Shown here one piece after another: positions 18,435-28,010 of a stretch of DNA of 36,130 nt (positions are counted from its first letter, which is position 1; the number at the start of each line of letters is the position of its first letter). Source of the DNA: Candidatus Burkholderia verschuerenii. GTDB lineage: Bacteria > Pseudomonadota > Gammaproteobacteria > Burkholderiales > Burkholderiaceae. The DNA is taken from contig NZ_LFJJ01000033.1 in NCBI RefSeq assembly GCF_001189365.1, positions 1 to 36,130 on the forward strand. The letters run 5' to 3'. The notes under the pieces were generated by a model. The model was not told the origin of the DNA, made no database searches, and saw only the letters and a list, made by a program, of their open reading frames with translations. Made by a program: the position numbers and the translations under genes.

Positions 18435-19949
18435 TTAAAGAGACTTGCGCAAATTCACTGCGGGGATTCTCAGGGCTTCGCGATACTTGGCGACGGTACG
18501 GCGCGCCACCACGAAACCTTGCTCCGCCAGCAGTTTGGCGATGCGGCTGTCTGAAAGAGGCGTTTTCGGGTCTTCCGCTCCTATCAGTTGCTTGATGAGG
18601 GCCCGGATCGCCGTTGACGATGCCGCGCCTCCTGTGTTGGTCGAAACGTGCGATCCGAAGAAGTACTTGAACTCGAACGTCCCGAAGGGCGTGAGCATGT
18701 ACTTGCCGGTAGTCACACGCGAAACCGTGGATTCATGTAAACCCAGCGTATCAGCAATTTCCCTCAAAACCAAGGGCCGCATGGCAATTTCGCCATGTGC
18801 AAAAAAGTTCTTCTGACGCTCGATGATCGCCTGCGCGACGCGAAGAATCGTCTCGAATCTTTGCTGGATATTCTTGATGAGCCAGCGCGCTTCCTGAAGC
18901 TGCTGGCGTAGTGAACCGCTGCCGGGATCACCGCGGTTATTACGCAAAATGTTCGCGTACAAGTGGTTGATGCGCAGACGCGGGACGATCTCAGGATTCA
19001 GTTCCGCCGTCCATCCGCTCGCGGTCTTGCGCACCAGAATGTCCGGCACGACGTAATCCGCTTCGCTCTTGCCATAGGCCGCGCCGGGAAACGGTTCGAG
19101 CGAGCGGATCAGCAGATGCGCGTCGCGCAGTGCGTCGTCGCCGGCCTTGAGTTGCTTGCGCAGACGCGTGAAGTCGCGCGCGGCCAGCAATTCGAGGTGA
19201 TTCGTGACTATTTCCAGCGCCAGCGTGCGCGTGGGCGAGCCGTCCAGACGCAGCAATTGCAGCTTCAGACATTCCGACGCCGATCGCCCGCCGACGCCCG
19301 GCGGATCGAAGCTTTGCAGCAGCGCAAGCGCCGCGCTCAGTTCGTCGAGTTTGACTTCCAGTTCTTCGGGCAGATCCGTCCGCACTTCGTCCAGCGACGA
19401 GGTGAGATAGCCGTCTTCATCCAGCGATTCGATCAGGAACGTGACCAGCGCGCGATCGCGCTGATGCGCCGACGTCATGCGCAATTGCGCCGTCAGATGG
19501 TCGCGCAGCGTGGTGGTCGATTCGTGGATTTGCAGCGGCGGCAGGTCGTCGTCCGACGCGTTGTTCGAGCGGCCGTAGTCTTCCAGATTCCACGAACTGG
19601 AATCCGAGCTGTTGTCCGAGCCGAGACCGTTGTACTCGTCGACGCCCTGCGGCTCGCTGTTTTCCGCGCGATCCGAGCTTGACGAACTGGACGACGAGCC
19701 GTTGCTCATCATCGGTTCGGGCACGGTGTTCTGCGTCGACGGCGACGCGATAAGCGAGCCGTCCGCCGCCACGCGCAACGGACTGGCGATCCAGTCGTCG
19801 TCGTTTTCGAGCAGCGGATTCTGCGCGATCGCCATCGACACTTCCTGCTGCAATTCGAGCGTCGACAACTGCAGCAGCCGGATCGACTGCTGCAGTTGAG
19901 GGGTTAGCGCAAGATGCTGCGATAGGCGGAGTTGGAGGCTGGCTTTCAT
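18435..19949 (-). CDS. rpoN: RNA polymerase sigma-54 factor RpoN
   Basis: RpoN directs RNA polymerase to -24/-12 promoters with enhancer-binding activators. The 504-residue protein has the Gln/Leu-rich activator-interacting region I at the N-terminus ([23 protein letters not shown]). A Ser-rich acidic linker occupies about 84-120. The core-binding and DNA-binding regions follow, with the helix-turn-helix [23 protein letters not shown] and the RpoN box ARRTVAKYR at 482-490. It is intact. A terminator between lptB and rpoN suggests a separate promoter. Confidence 0.97.
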   Translation of the reverse strand: MKASLQLRLSQHLALTPQLQQSIRLLQLSTLELQQEVSMAIAQNPLLENDDDWIASPLRVAADGSLIASPSTQNTVPEPMMSNGSSSSSSSSDRAENSEPQGVDEYNGLGSDNSSDSSSWNLEDYGRSNNASDDDLPPLQIHESTTTLRDHLTAQLRMTSAHQRDRALVTFLIESLDEDGYLTSSLDEVRTDLPEELEVKLDELSAALALLQSFDPPGVGGRSASECLKLQLLRLDGSPTRTLALEIVTNHLELLAARDFTRLRKQLKAGDDALRDAHLLIRSLEPFPGAAYGKSEADYVVPDILVRKTASGWTAELNPEIVPRLRINHLYANILRNNRGDPGSGSLRQQLQEARWLIKNIQQRFETILRVAQAIIERQKNFFAHGEIAMRPLVLREIADTLGLHESTVSRVTTGKYMLTPFGTFEFKYFFGSHVSTNTGGAASSTAIRALIKQLIGAEDPKTPLSDSRIAKLLAEQGFVVARRTVAKYREALRIPAVNLRKSL

Positions 19950-20010
19950 GGCAAAGTGTCATTCATTGTAGAGAGTTTGCCACGCGCGCGAAACCTCGCG
20001 GCGATTCCAA

Positions 20011-20041
20011 AAAGAAAAGTGCCACCCGGGCGGGCGGCACG
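20011..20041 (-). terminator. intrinsic terminator downstream of lptB
   Basis: On the minus strand GTGCCGCCC and GGGTGGCAC pair, with one G-T pair and a 4-base loop, and T-rich sequence follows (complement of 20010-20019). It sits between the lptB stop and the rpoN start and probably ends the kdsD-lptB transcript. Confidence 0.7.
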
Positions 20042-20075
20042 TAAGTTTTGCTGCACGGCTTGATGCGGCGCGGCG

Positions 20076-20858
20076 TCACATGCGGAAGTGTTCGCCCAGA
20101 TAGACGCGCCGCACGTTCTCGTTTTCGATGATTTCCGCCGGCGCGCCGGCCGCCAGCACGCTGCCGTCGCTGATGATGTACGCGTGATCGCAGATGCCCA
20201 GCGTCTCGCGCACGTTGTGGTCCGTGATGAGCACGCCGATATTGCGCTGCTTCAGGAACTTGACGATTTTCTGAATTTCCAGCACGGCGATCGGATCGAC
20301 GCCCGCGAACGGCTCGTCCAGCAGGATGAAGGCCGGATTGGTCGCCAGCGCCCGCGCGATTTCCACCCGGCGGCGCTCGCCGCCCGACAGCGACAGCGCC
20401 GGATTGTCCCGCAAATGACCGATCTGCAATTCGTCGAGCAACGCTTCGGCGCGCTGCGTGATGGCGTCTTTCGACAGCCGCTTGCCGGATTCGTCGGTCT
20501 GCAGTTCGAGCACCGCGCGAATGTTCTGCTCGACCGTGAGCTTGCGGAACACCGACGCTTCCTGCGGCAGATACGACAGGCCGAGATGCGCGCGCTGGTG
20601 AATCGGCAGCAGACTGATGGAATTGCCGTCGAGATCGATTTCGCCCGCATCGAGCGGCACGAGGCCGACGATCATATAGAACGAGGTCGTCTTGCCCGCG
20701 CCGTTCGGGCCGAGCAGGCCGACCACTTCGCCGCTCTTCACGTCGAGCGAGACGTCCTTGACCACGGTGCGCGAGCCGTAACGCTTCTTCAGGTTGCGGA
20801 CGACGAGCGTGCTCGACTGGCCTTCCGGCTTGCGGTGGGGCATGGCGGGTGAGTTCAC
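20076..20858 (-). CDS. lptB: LPS export ABC transporter ATP-binding protein LptB
   Basis: LptB is the cytoplasmic ATPase of the LptB2FG complex that extracts LPS from the inner membrane. The 260-residue protein has Walker [11 protein letters not shown]-loop [16 protein letters not shown], signature [16 protein letters not shown], Walker [15 protein letters not shown] and switch His in [14 protein letters not shown] 20858 overlaps the lptA stop by four bases; ATG 20843 is an alternative start. It is the last gene of the kdsD-kdsC-lptC-lptA-lptB cluster. Confidence 0.96.
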   Translation of the reverse strand: MNSPAMPHRKPEGQSSTLVVRNLKKRYGSRTVVKDVSLDVKSGEVVGLLGPNGAGKTTSFYMIVGLVPLDAGEIDLDGNSISLLPIHQRAHLGLSYLPQEASVFRKLTVEQNIRAVLELQTDESGKRLSKDAITQRAEALLDELQIGHLRDNPALSLSGGERRRVEIARALATNPAFILLDEPFAGVDPIAVLEIQKIVKFLKQRNIGVLITDHNVRETLGICDHAYIISDGSVLAAGAPAEIIENENVRRVYLGEHFRM

Positions 20859-21535
20859 TGCTGCGGCGATCCTTTGATTGAGTCCGAAGGCGCGAGCTTC
20901 GCGGGCGGCCCGTTCAACGGCGCGTCGCCTCCGCTGCGCGGCGCGAGCATCGCGCGCACGCGGCCAGACGGATTGCCCGGGCTCGCCTGATCCTTGCCGG
21001 CGCTCGCCGTGTAGAAGTCTTTCTGGCCGTCGTACGTGATGACGCTGCCGTGCACTTCGTCCTGCACCTTGGTCAGGCCTTGCAGACGGCGCACGACGGT
21101 GCGCGTCGTGAGCTTGGTGAAGTCATTCTTGCCGTCGTAGTCGATTCGCACGGCATTGCCTTCGATGTACTCGTCCACGCCGTCGCGCTTCTGGCGGAAG
21201 TACGACAGATTGTTGCCGGACGACGTACCCACGGCGTACTGATAACCCTGCGGATCCTGCGTGACTTCGACGCGATCCGCCTTGATGACGATCGTGCCCT
21301 TGGTCGCGACGACATGCCCGGTGAAGATGTTCTTCTGGTTCAGGTCGTCATAGGACATGTTGTCCGCTTCGATATTGAGCGGCTTTTGCTGGTCGGCCTT
21401 CTCGGCGTGCGCCACGGGCGCGATCAGCGCGAGCGGCAGCGCGGCGACGATGGCCGCGAGCCCGGTCCGCCCGACGCGGCGCGCGAGCGTTGCGCGCGCT
21501 GGGCTGCCATCGGGACGAGGGAAGCTTTCGTTCAT
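20855..21535 (-). CDS. lptA: LPS transport periplasmic protein LptA
   Basis: LptA forms the periplasmic bridge that carries LPS from LptC to LptD. The 226-residue product has a signal peptide (basic start, [19 protein letters not shown], cleavage near residue 44). A beta-jellyroll OstA domain follows, with [26 protein letters not shown] and [15 protein letters not shown], and a Pro/Ser-rich tail. It overlaps lptB by four bases (GTGA) and starts 32 bp after lptC. Confidence 0.94.
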   Translation of the reverse strand: MNESFPRPDGSPARATLARRVGRTGLAAIVAALPLALIAPVAHAEKADQQKPLNIEADNMSYDDLNQKNIFTGHVVATKGTIVIKADRVEVTQDPQGYQYAVGTSSGNNLSYFRQKRDGVDEYIEGNAVRIDYDGKNDFTKLTTRTVVRRLQGLTKVQDEVHGSVITYDGQKDFYTASAGKDQASPGNPSGRVRAMLAPRSGGDAPLNGPPAKLAPSDSIKGSPQQ

Positions 21536-21567
21536 GCAGTCACACTTCGGAATGGATGGCCCGGGAA

Positions 21568-22170
21568 TTACTTGGAAGAGCCGCCGTTGATATCCGAGGC
21601 GGCGATGGCGCCGCGCACGTTACCGTAAAGCTTCATTTCCCGGGTGACGTTGTTGTAGTTCATGCCGTTGGCGGTCATCACCGACGGACCGCGCTGAAGT
21701 CTAACCGGTTTTTCCGTTTCGATGACATCGTCGTTCACCAAGACGCGAAAATGCTGCGAATCTGCCTGCATCTGCGGATCGCCGTAACCCGGCGCACGCA
21801 GAATGCGCGCATGGTCGTAGAGATCGACGATCGACACGTCGGAATTGACCGTGCCGCGCTCGGCGGTCGCGGTGACCTGCGGCTTCTGCGGCTGGAACAT
21901 GCGCATCGCGGGGAGCGTCAGGTCGCTGTTTTCGTCGTCCTCGTAATGCACCATCGACTTGGCCGTCAGGCGATACTGCGTCGTGCCGGTGGTGTCGAGT
22001 TCGGAGACGGAGAAGTTGTCCGCGAAATAGTCCGCCGTGTGGCGCTTGGGCTGTTCGGCGGATTGCTTCGCGGGCGGCAGGCTCGATTGCAGCAGCCAGT
22101 ACGTGCCGCCGGCGAGCGCCGCCATCGCGACGAGCGGCACGAGCGAGGCGAGCTTTCCGGGGCGCGCCAT
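21568..22170 (-). CDS. lptC: LPS export protein LptC
   Basis: LptC is a bitopic inner-membrane protein that receives LPS from LptFG and passes it to LptA. The 200-residue product has one N-terminal membrane segment (SLVPLVAMAALAGGTYWLL, about 9-27). The periplasmic OstA-like part includes ADYFADNFSVSELDTTGTTQYRLTAKSMVHYEDDE. Its start is five bases after the kdsC stop, which supports tight operon coupling. Confidence 0.93.
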   Translation of the reverse strand: MARPGKLASLVPLVAMAALAGGTYWLLQSSLPPAKQSAEQPKRHTADYFADNFSVSELDTTGTTQYRLTAKSMVHYEDDENSDLTLPAMRMFQPQKPQVTATAERGTVNSDVSIVDLYDHARILRAPGYGDPQMQADSQHFRVLVNDDVIETEKPVRLQRGPSVMTANGMNYNNVTREMKLYGNVRGAIAASDINGGSSK

Positions 22171-22175
22171 GATGC

Positions 22176-22741
22176 TTACGCTCCGAGCGCCGCGGCGAGC
22201 AGCGCATCGTATTTTTGCTGGGCACGCAGGATCGCGTCGCAGACTTCGCGCACCGCGCCCTGACCGCCACGCGCTTCTGCGACCCAGTGCACGCGCTGAA
22301 TCACTTCGGGATGTGCGTTCGCGGGCGCGGCCGCGAAACCGCAGCCGCGCCCGCGAGATCGGGCCAGTCGTCGCCCATGTAGCCGCATGCGTCCGCGCCG
22401 ATTCCCGTCGCGCCCTGCAATTCAGCCAACGCCACAGTCTTGTCTTCGACGCCCTGATATAGATGCGTGATGCCCAGTTCCTTCGCGCGCGCCGCGACGA
22501 TGCCCGACTTGCGCCCGGTGATGATCGCCGTCTGAATGCCGGCTTTCTGCAGCATCTTCACGCCGTGGCCGTCGAGCGAATTGAACGACTTCATCGCGTC
22601 GCCTTCGGCGGTGAAGTAGAGGCTGCCGTCGGTGAAGACACCGTCGACATCGAAGATCATCAGCTTGATGCGGGCCGCGCGGTCGGTGGCGCTCGCGTCG
22701 GGCGTGCGCGCCGGGGCGGCGGAGGAGGGCTTCTGCGCCAT
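22176..22741 (-). pseudogene. kdsC: 3-deoxy-D-manno-octulosonate 8-phosphate phosphatase KdsC, frameshifted
   Basis: KdsC is the HAD phosphatase that releases Kdo from Kdo-8-phosphate. The first frame has all catalytic HAD motifs: FDVDGVFTDG (nucleophile Asp), ITGRKS, and GYMGDDWPDL with the acidic pair. Just after this, around 22345-22355, a small indel changes the frame, and the translated product ends at 22301 in an unrelated Pro/Arg-rich tail. The second frame continues with GFAAAPANAHPEVIQRVHWV and ARGGQGAVREVCDAILRAQ, and ends at 22176. The lost tail contains the GGxGAVRE segment used for substrate binding and tetramer packing in this family. E. coli tolerates loss of kdsC, so survival is plausible. 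A sequencing error is the alternative. Confidence 0.85.
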
Positions 22742-23724
22742 CAGATTACCTTCTTGGAGAAGAGGTCGTGCATGTTCAGTGCGCCGATCAGCGTCGAATC
22801 GGCATCCACGACCAGCATCTGATTGATGCGATAACGCTCCATCAGTTCCACTGCTTCCACCGCGAGATGGTCCGGACCGATCGTGCGCGGATTACGGGTC
22901 ATAACATCGGCGAGCTTGTGCGCGCGAAAGTCGCCGTCGCGCTGGAGCACGCGGCGCAGGTCGCCATCGGTGAAGATACCTTCGACGTGACGATCGCCGT
23001 TGATCACGGCGGTCATGCCCATGCGCTTGTCGGTGATCTGAAACAGCGCGTCCGAAATGGTCGCGTCGAGCGGCACGATGGGCACTTCGTCGCCGACGCG
23101 CATCACGTCACGTACATAAGTAAGCAATCGGCGGCCGAGCGCGCCGCCGGGATGCGAGCGCGCGAAATCGTCCGGGCCGAAGCCGCGTGCGTCGAGCACG
23201 GCGACGGCGAGCGCGTCGCCCATTGCCATCGCGGCGGTCGTGCTGGCCGTGGGCGCGAGATTCATCGGGCAGGCTTCCTTCTCGACGCGCACGTTCAGAT
23301 GCATGTCCGCGAGTTGCGCGAGCGACGAATCCTGCCGTCCGGTAATGGCGATCAGCTTTGCGCCGAGACGCTTGATGAGCGGCAAAATAGCGACGAGTTC
23401 TTCGGTCTCGCCCGAGTTCGACAACGCGATGAACACGTCGTCCGACGTGACCATGCCGAGGTCGCCGTGACTCGCTTCGGCGGGATGCACGAAGAACGCG
23501 GGCGTGCCGGTACTCGCAAGCGTGGCCGCGAACTTGCGCGCAACGTGTCCAGACTTGCCGATGCCCGACACGACAACGCGTCCACGGCAGCCGAGCAGCG
23601 TGTCGACCGCGTTGGAGAAGTTATCGTCGAGGAGTTCTGTGAGACCGCGAACGGCGTCGGCTTCGATCTGAATTACGTTGCGAGCCAGCGCCAGCGCCCG
23701 GTCGCCATTGATTTTCGCTATCAT
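22741..23724 (-). CDS. kdsD: arabinose-5-phosphate isomerase KdsD
   Basis: KdsD converts ribulose-5-phosphate to arabinose-5-phosphate, the first dedicated step towards Kdo. The 327-residue protein has an N-terminal SIS domain (about 35-175) with VVVSGIGKSGHVARK, HPAEASHGDLGMV and ALSNSGETEE. Two CBS domains follow (about 205-327), with DVMRVGDEVPIVPLDATISDAL and DVMTRNPRTIGPDHLAVEAV. It is intact. Its stop codon shares one base with the kdsC start. It diverges from the antiporter gene. Confidence 0.95.
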   Translation of the reverse strand: MIAKINGDRALALARNVIQIEADAVRGLTELLDDNFSNAVDTLLGCRGRVVVSGIGKSGHVARKFAATLASTGTPAFFVHPAEASHGDLGMVTSDDVFIALSNSGETEELVAILPLIKRLGAKLIAITGRQDSSLAQLADMHLNVRVEKEACPMNLAPTASTTAAMAMGDALAVAVLDARGFGPDDFARSHPGGALGRRLLTYVRDVMRVGDEVPIVPLDATISDALFQITDKRMGMTAVINGDRHVEGIFTDGDLRRVLQRDGDFRAHKLADVMTRNPRTIGPDHLAVEAVELMERYRINQMLVVDADSTLIGALNMHDLFSKKVI

Positions 23725-23885
23725 GCGCGGAGTATAGCAAAGGCGTACCCTGGCCGCCCTGACGGCGACCGGTGCGCCGCCGCCTATTCGCCCCCGCGAG
23801 CCCTGGCATCACGGGCTTCTCCACGACTCCCGAGGCGCCAAGAATTACGCGCTTAGGAACGCCGGCGAACGAGGACGCTAGACGG

Positions 23886-25880
23886 ATGATCTCTCCGCTC
23901 GAAATGACGCTTTTGCTGCTGCTGTGCTCGGTGGCCGGCGTCGTGGTTTTCCGCTATTTCAACCTGCCGCCGATGCTCGGTTATCTGACGGTGGGCATCA
24001 TCGTCGGGCCGCACGCGGCGGGGATCGCGCCGGACACCGACCGCGCGCAGCATCTCGCCGAATTCGGCGTCGTGTTCCTGATGTTCTCCATCGGGCTCGA
24101 ATTCTCGCTCTCCAAGTTGAGCTCGATGCGGCGCATCGTGTTCGGGCTGGGCGCGAGCCAGGTCGGCGCGACCATTGCGCTCGCGATGATCTTCGGCTGA
24201 ATCGCGCATTTCTGGACCGAGATGTCGTGGCAGGCGAGCTTCGCGCTCGGCGGCGCGCTGTCGATGTCGTCGACGGCGATCGTCAGCAAGCTGCTGGCGG
24301 AGCGGCTCGAACTCGAATCGGAACACGGGCGCAATATCTTCGGCGTGCTGCTGTTTCAGGATCTGGCGGTGGTGCCGCTGCTGATCATCATCGCGGCGTT
24401 TGGCAACGGCAATTCGTCGCAACTCGCCATGTGGCTCGGCATCGCGGCGATCAAGATCGTCGTCGCGCTGACGCTGCTGTTGTTCATCGGCCAGAAGTTC
24501 ATGACGCGCTGGTTCGATCTGGTCGCGCGGCGGCGTTCGCAAGAGCTGTTCATGCTGAACCTCTTGCTGGTCACGCTGGGCGCGGCGTTCATCACGGACA
24601 AGTTCGGTTTGTCGCTGGCGCTGGGCGCGTTTATCGCAGGGATGCTGATTTCCGAGACGCCGTACGTGCATCAGGTGGAAGAGGACATCAAGCCGTTCCG
24701 CGACGTGCTGCTCGGGCTGTTTTTCGTCACGACCGGCATTCTGCTGAATCCGCGCGTGATCTGGGAGCATCCGTTTCTGGTGCTCGGCTTTTTCATCGTG
24801 CCGATTCTGCTGAAGGCCGTGATGATCACCGGACTCGCGCGGCTGTTCGGCTCGCCGCAAGGCGTGTCCATGCGCACGGGGCTCGGGCTCGCGCAGGCGG
24901 GCGAATTCGGTTTCGTGCTGCTGAACCTGATTCTCGATTCGCATCTCGTCGATTCGACCATTCTCCAGGCCATCCTCGCCGCGATGCTGCTGTCGATGCT
25001 CGCCGCGCCGTTCATCATCCAGAGCATGGACCGGATCGTGTTGCGGCTGTCCTCCACTGAATGGATGTTGCAATCGCTGCAAATGACGAAGATCGCGACG
25101 CAAAGTCTGAAACAGAGCGGCCACGTGATCATCTGCGGTTATGCCTGCGCCGGGCAGAACCTCGCGCGCATGCTGGAGCAGGAAGGCATTTCCTACGTCG
25201 CGCTCGACCTTGATCCGGATCGCGTCGCGGCAGCGGCGGCGGCGGGCGAATCGGTCGTGTTCGGCGATGCCGGACGGCGCGAATCGCTGCTGGCGGCGGG
25301 TCTGCATCGCGCGGCGGCAGTAGCGATCACTTACGCCAACACGCCGTCGGCGATGCGCGTGCTGCACAACATCCACGAACTCGAGCCGACGCTGCCGGTG
25401 ATCGTGCGCACGGTCGACGACGCCGATCTCGAAAAGCTCACGGCGGCGGGCGCGACGGAAGTGATTCCGGAAATCGTCGAAGGCAGTCTGATGCTCGCGT
25501 CGCACACGCTGGTGCTGATGGGCGTGCCGATGCGCCGCGTGGTGCGCCGCGTCGAGGAAATGCGCGATGCGCGCTACAGTCTGCTCCGCGGTTACTTCCA
25601 CGGCGCGGATGACAACAATGATGACGATGGCCACGATCAGGTGCGGCTACAATCGGTACCGATCGACGAAAATTCCGAAGCCGTCGGGCATTCGCTCGAC
25701 GATCTCGGACTGGTCGGTCGGGGTGTCGAGGTGACCGCGATCCGGCGCCACGGCATCCGGGGCGTCGAACCCGACCCCGATACCAAGCTGCGCGCGAAGG
25801 ACATCGTCGTTCTGCGCGGCCTGCCCGAAGTGCTGGCGCAAGCCGAAGAACGGCTGTCGCGCAATCGCCGGGCGGCGTAA
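23886..25880 (+). pseudogene. monovalent cation:proton antiporter (KefB/YbaL type), interrupted by in-frame TGA
   Basis: This CPA2-family antiporter consists of about 12 membrane segments followed by a cytoplasmic TrkA-N NAD-binding domain (VIICGYACAGQNLARML, near residue 415) and a TrkA-C domain at the C-terminus. Total length would be about 664 codons, normal for the family. The frame is interrupted at codon 105 by TGA (24198-24200), after GATIALAMIFG, and continues in the same frame with IAHFWTEMSWQASFALGGALSMSSTAIVSK. One base change from TGG would explain it. A restart at ATG 24222 would lack the first membrane helices, so a working transporter is unlikely. The start at 23886 is chosen for its MISPLEMTLLLLLC N-terminus. 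It could be named kefB, kefC or ybaL; the sequence alone does not decide. Confidence 0.85.
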
Positions 25881-25936
25881 CTCATCTTTTCATCTGAAGG
25901 CAGCCGCGCCCCAGACGCGCGGACTCCGGAGAAGTC

Positions 25937-26503
25937 ATGTCTCAATCTCTCTCGAACGCCCGGCTCGATGCCGCGCGTTTCATCCAGGAACGCGTCCGCA
26001 CGGTCGACGATTGGCCGCAACCCGGCGTGCAGTTTCGCGATATCACGCCGGTTTTGCAGGATCGCCGCGCGCTGCGCACGCTGATCGACCTGTTCGTGCA
26101 GCGTTACATCGACGCCAAGCTCGACGCCATCGCCGGTCTGGATGCGCGCGGCTTTATCATCGGGCCGATTCTGGCGTATGAGCTGAGCCTCGGTTTCGTG
26201 CCGATCCGCAAGAAGGGCAAGCTGCCGTACAAGACGATTTCGCAATCGTACGAGCTCGAATACGGCAGCGCGACCGTCGAAATCCACGAAGACGCGTGCA
26301 AGCCGGGCGATCGCATCGTGCTGGTCGACGATCTGGTCGCGACCGGCGGCACGATGATGGCCGGCAAGATTCTGCTCGAACGGCTCGGCGCGACAGTGGT
26401 GGAAGCGGCGGCGATCATCGATCTGCCGGATCTCGGCGGCTCGACGCTGCTGCGCGAAGCCGGCGTGCCGCTCTATACCGTCTGCGAATTCGCGGGACAT
26501 TGA
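25937..26503 (+). CDS. apt: adenine phosphoribosyltransferase
   Basis: Apt salvages adenine with PRPP to AMP. The 188-residue protein has [48 protein letters not shown] and the PRPP-binding loop [12 protein letters not shown] at 128-139. The length and motifs are normal. It ends one base before the LysE gene start, which suggests translational coupling in an apt-lysE-nudix-purU run. Confidence 0.96.
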   Translation: MSQSLSNARLDAARFIQERVRTVDDWPQPGVQFRDITPVLQDRRALRTLIDLFVQRYIDAKLDAIAGLDARGFIIGPILAYELSLGFVPIRKKGKLPYKTISQSYELEYGSATVEIHEDACKPGDRIVLVDDLVATGGTMMAGKILLERLGATVVEAAAIIDLPDLGGSTLLREAGVPLYTVCEFAGH

Positions 26504-26504
26504 G

Positions 26505-27119
26505 ATGCCGAATCTGATGCTTTTCCTCGCGGCGTCGGTTGCGATCACGCTCGCGCCGGGGCCGGACAATCTGCAAGTGCTGGCGCGCGGCATCTCGCAA
26601 GGACGGCTCGCGGGCGTGGTGGCGGCGTTCGGCTTCGCGTGCGGCGTGATTTTTCACACGACGCTTGCGGCGCTCGGCATCGCGGCGCTGCTGCGTTCGT
26701 CGCCGATGGCGTTCCAGGCCGTCAAATTCGCGGGCGCGGCGTATCTGGTGTGGATCGGCATCAAGGCGCTGCGCAGTCACGGACTCGCGACCGCGCACGA
26801 ACGACCGGCCCAGCCGCTTTCGACCGTGTTCCGGCAAAGCGTGATCGGCAACATGCTGAACCCGAAAGTGACGCTGTTTTTCATCGTGTTCCTGCCGCAG
26901 TTCGTCGATCCGCACGGCGCGCAAAGCGTCATGCTGCAAATGTTCGAACTCGGCGGTGTGTTCATGCTGCAAACGGTCGTGGTGTTTTCCGCGTTCGGCA
27001 TCGGCGCAGGGATGATCGGCGCTTGGCTGAAGCGCCGTCCGCGCGTGGGCGTGTGGCTCGACCGGCTCGCGGGCGTGACCTTTATCGCGCTCGGCATTCG
27101 CGTCGCGCTGCGCGACTGA
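26505..27119 (+). CDS. LysE/RhtB family exporter
   Basis: This 204-residue inner-membrane protein belongs to the LysE/RhtB amino-acid exporter family. It shows the family start LFLAASVAITLAPGPDNLQVLARGISQGRLAGVVAAFGFACG and the second-half motif GNMLNPKVTLFFIVFLPQFVDP, with about six membrane segments. The substrate cannot be told from sequence. It starts one base after the apt stop. Confidence 0.92.
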   Translation: MPNLMLFLAASVAITLAPGPDNLQVLARGISQGRLAGVVAAFGFACGVIFHTTLAALGIAALLRSSPMAFQAVKFAGAAYLVWIGIKALRSHGLATAHERPAQPLSTVFRQSVIGNMLNPKVTLFFIVFLPQFVDPHGAQSVMLQMFELGGVFMLQTVVVFSAFGIGAGMIGAWLKRRPRVGVWLDRLAGVTFIALGIRVALRD

Positions 27120-27134
27120 TCTTCTCCTTTTCCT

Positions 27135-27980
27135 ATGACCTTGCCCGCGATTTCCGCCGCCCGCCGTTTCGATGCCGCTGCCCACGCGCCGTTCTTCATC
27201 GGCGATGAGCGTGTCGGCTGGATTCGCCGCACCGACGTGGACGCGCTGCGCCGCTGGCCCGACGTGTTCGACATCGACGACGCGGCGGTGCGCCTGTCCG
27301 CGTCGCTCGCGGATGCCGATTCCCGCAGCGCCGCGCTCGGCGCGGTGATCGGCGCATTGCACGCGGACGGCCGGATTCCCGGCTGGCTCAACGAAACCTA
27401 CGCGATCCGCAACAACTTCGACGCGCCGCCGCTGGCGTTTATCGAGCGCGCGGCGTCGCGCTTCTTCGGCACGATGACCTACGCGGTGCATCTGAACGGC
27501 ATCGTAAAATATCGTGATCGCGCGCCGAAACTGTGGATCGCGCGCCGCGCCGACACCAAGGCCACCGATCCCGGCATGCTGGACAACGTGGTCGCGGGCG
27601 GGATCGGCTGGGGCATCGGCATCGAGGCGACGCTGGTGAAGGAATGCTGGGAAGAAGCCGGCATGTCCGCCGAACTCGCGCAGAGCGCCGAACGCGGCGG
27701 CGCGTTTTACGTGCTGCAATCGCTGCCCGAAGGCACGCAGGCCGAGCTGATCTATGTCTACGACGTGCTGCTGCCGGAAGGCTTCACGCCGCGCAATCAG
27801 GACGGCGAAGTCGGCGAGCATCGGCTGGCGCGCATCGACGACGTGGCGCGCTGGATCGAGGAAGGCCGGCTCACCGTCGATGCCAGCATCGCCACGCTCG
27901 ATTGCCTGCTGCGCCGCCAGTGGATCGACGCCGACGCCTGCGACGGCATCGCGGCGCTGTACGCGCCGCCGGCCATCTGA
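27135..27980 (+). CDS. DUF4743 and Nudix hydrolase protein
   Basis: This 281-residue protein has an N-terminal DUF4743 domain (about 15-115; FFIGDERVGWIRRTDVDALRRWPDVF) and a Nudix domain (about 116-270). The Nudix box is GIGIEATLVKECWEEAGM, ending in the usual EE-x-G core but with the upstream glutamate displaced, as I recall for relatives of eukaryotic thiamin-pyrophosphokinase-linked Nudix proteins. Members of this group have been reported to hydrolyse damaged forms of thiamin diphosphate; applying that here is inference. The start at 27135 follows a pyrimidine-rich stretch without a purine ribosome site, so translation may depend on coupling with the lysE gene ending 15 bp upstream. Confidence 0.85.
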   Translation: MTLPAISAARRFDAAAHAPFFIGDERVGWIRRTDVDALRRWPDVFDIDDAAVRLSASLADADSRSAALGAVIGALHADGRIPGWLNETYAIRNNFDAPPLAFIERAASRFFGTMTYAVHLNGIVKYRDRAPKLWIARRADTKATDPGMLDNVVAGGIGWGIGIEATLVKECWEEAGMSAELAQSAERGGAFYVLQSLPEGTQAELIYVYDVLLPEGFTPRNQDGEVGEHRLARIDDVARWIEEGRLTVDASIATLDCLLRRQWIDADACDGIAALYAPPAI

Positions 27981-28010
27981 ACATCACAAGCATCGAACGA
28001 GGACAGGTCC

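Noticed and set aside
24198..24200. TGA in the antiporter as a selenocysteine codon
   Set aside because: The family has no selenocysteine member known to me, the position suits Trp, and no SECIS-like structure is evident right after the TGA.
23853..25634. Open frame of 593 codons on the minus strand opposite the antiporter
   Set aside because: It consists mostly of charged and His/Gln-rich residues with no domain, while the plus strand reads as a membrane antiporter with TrkA domains.
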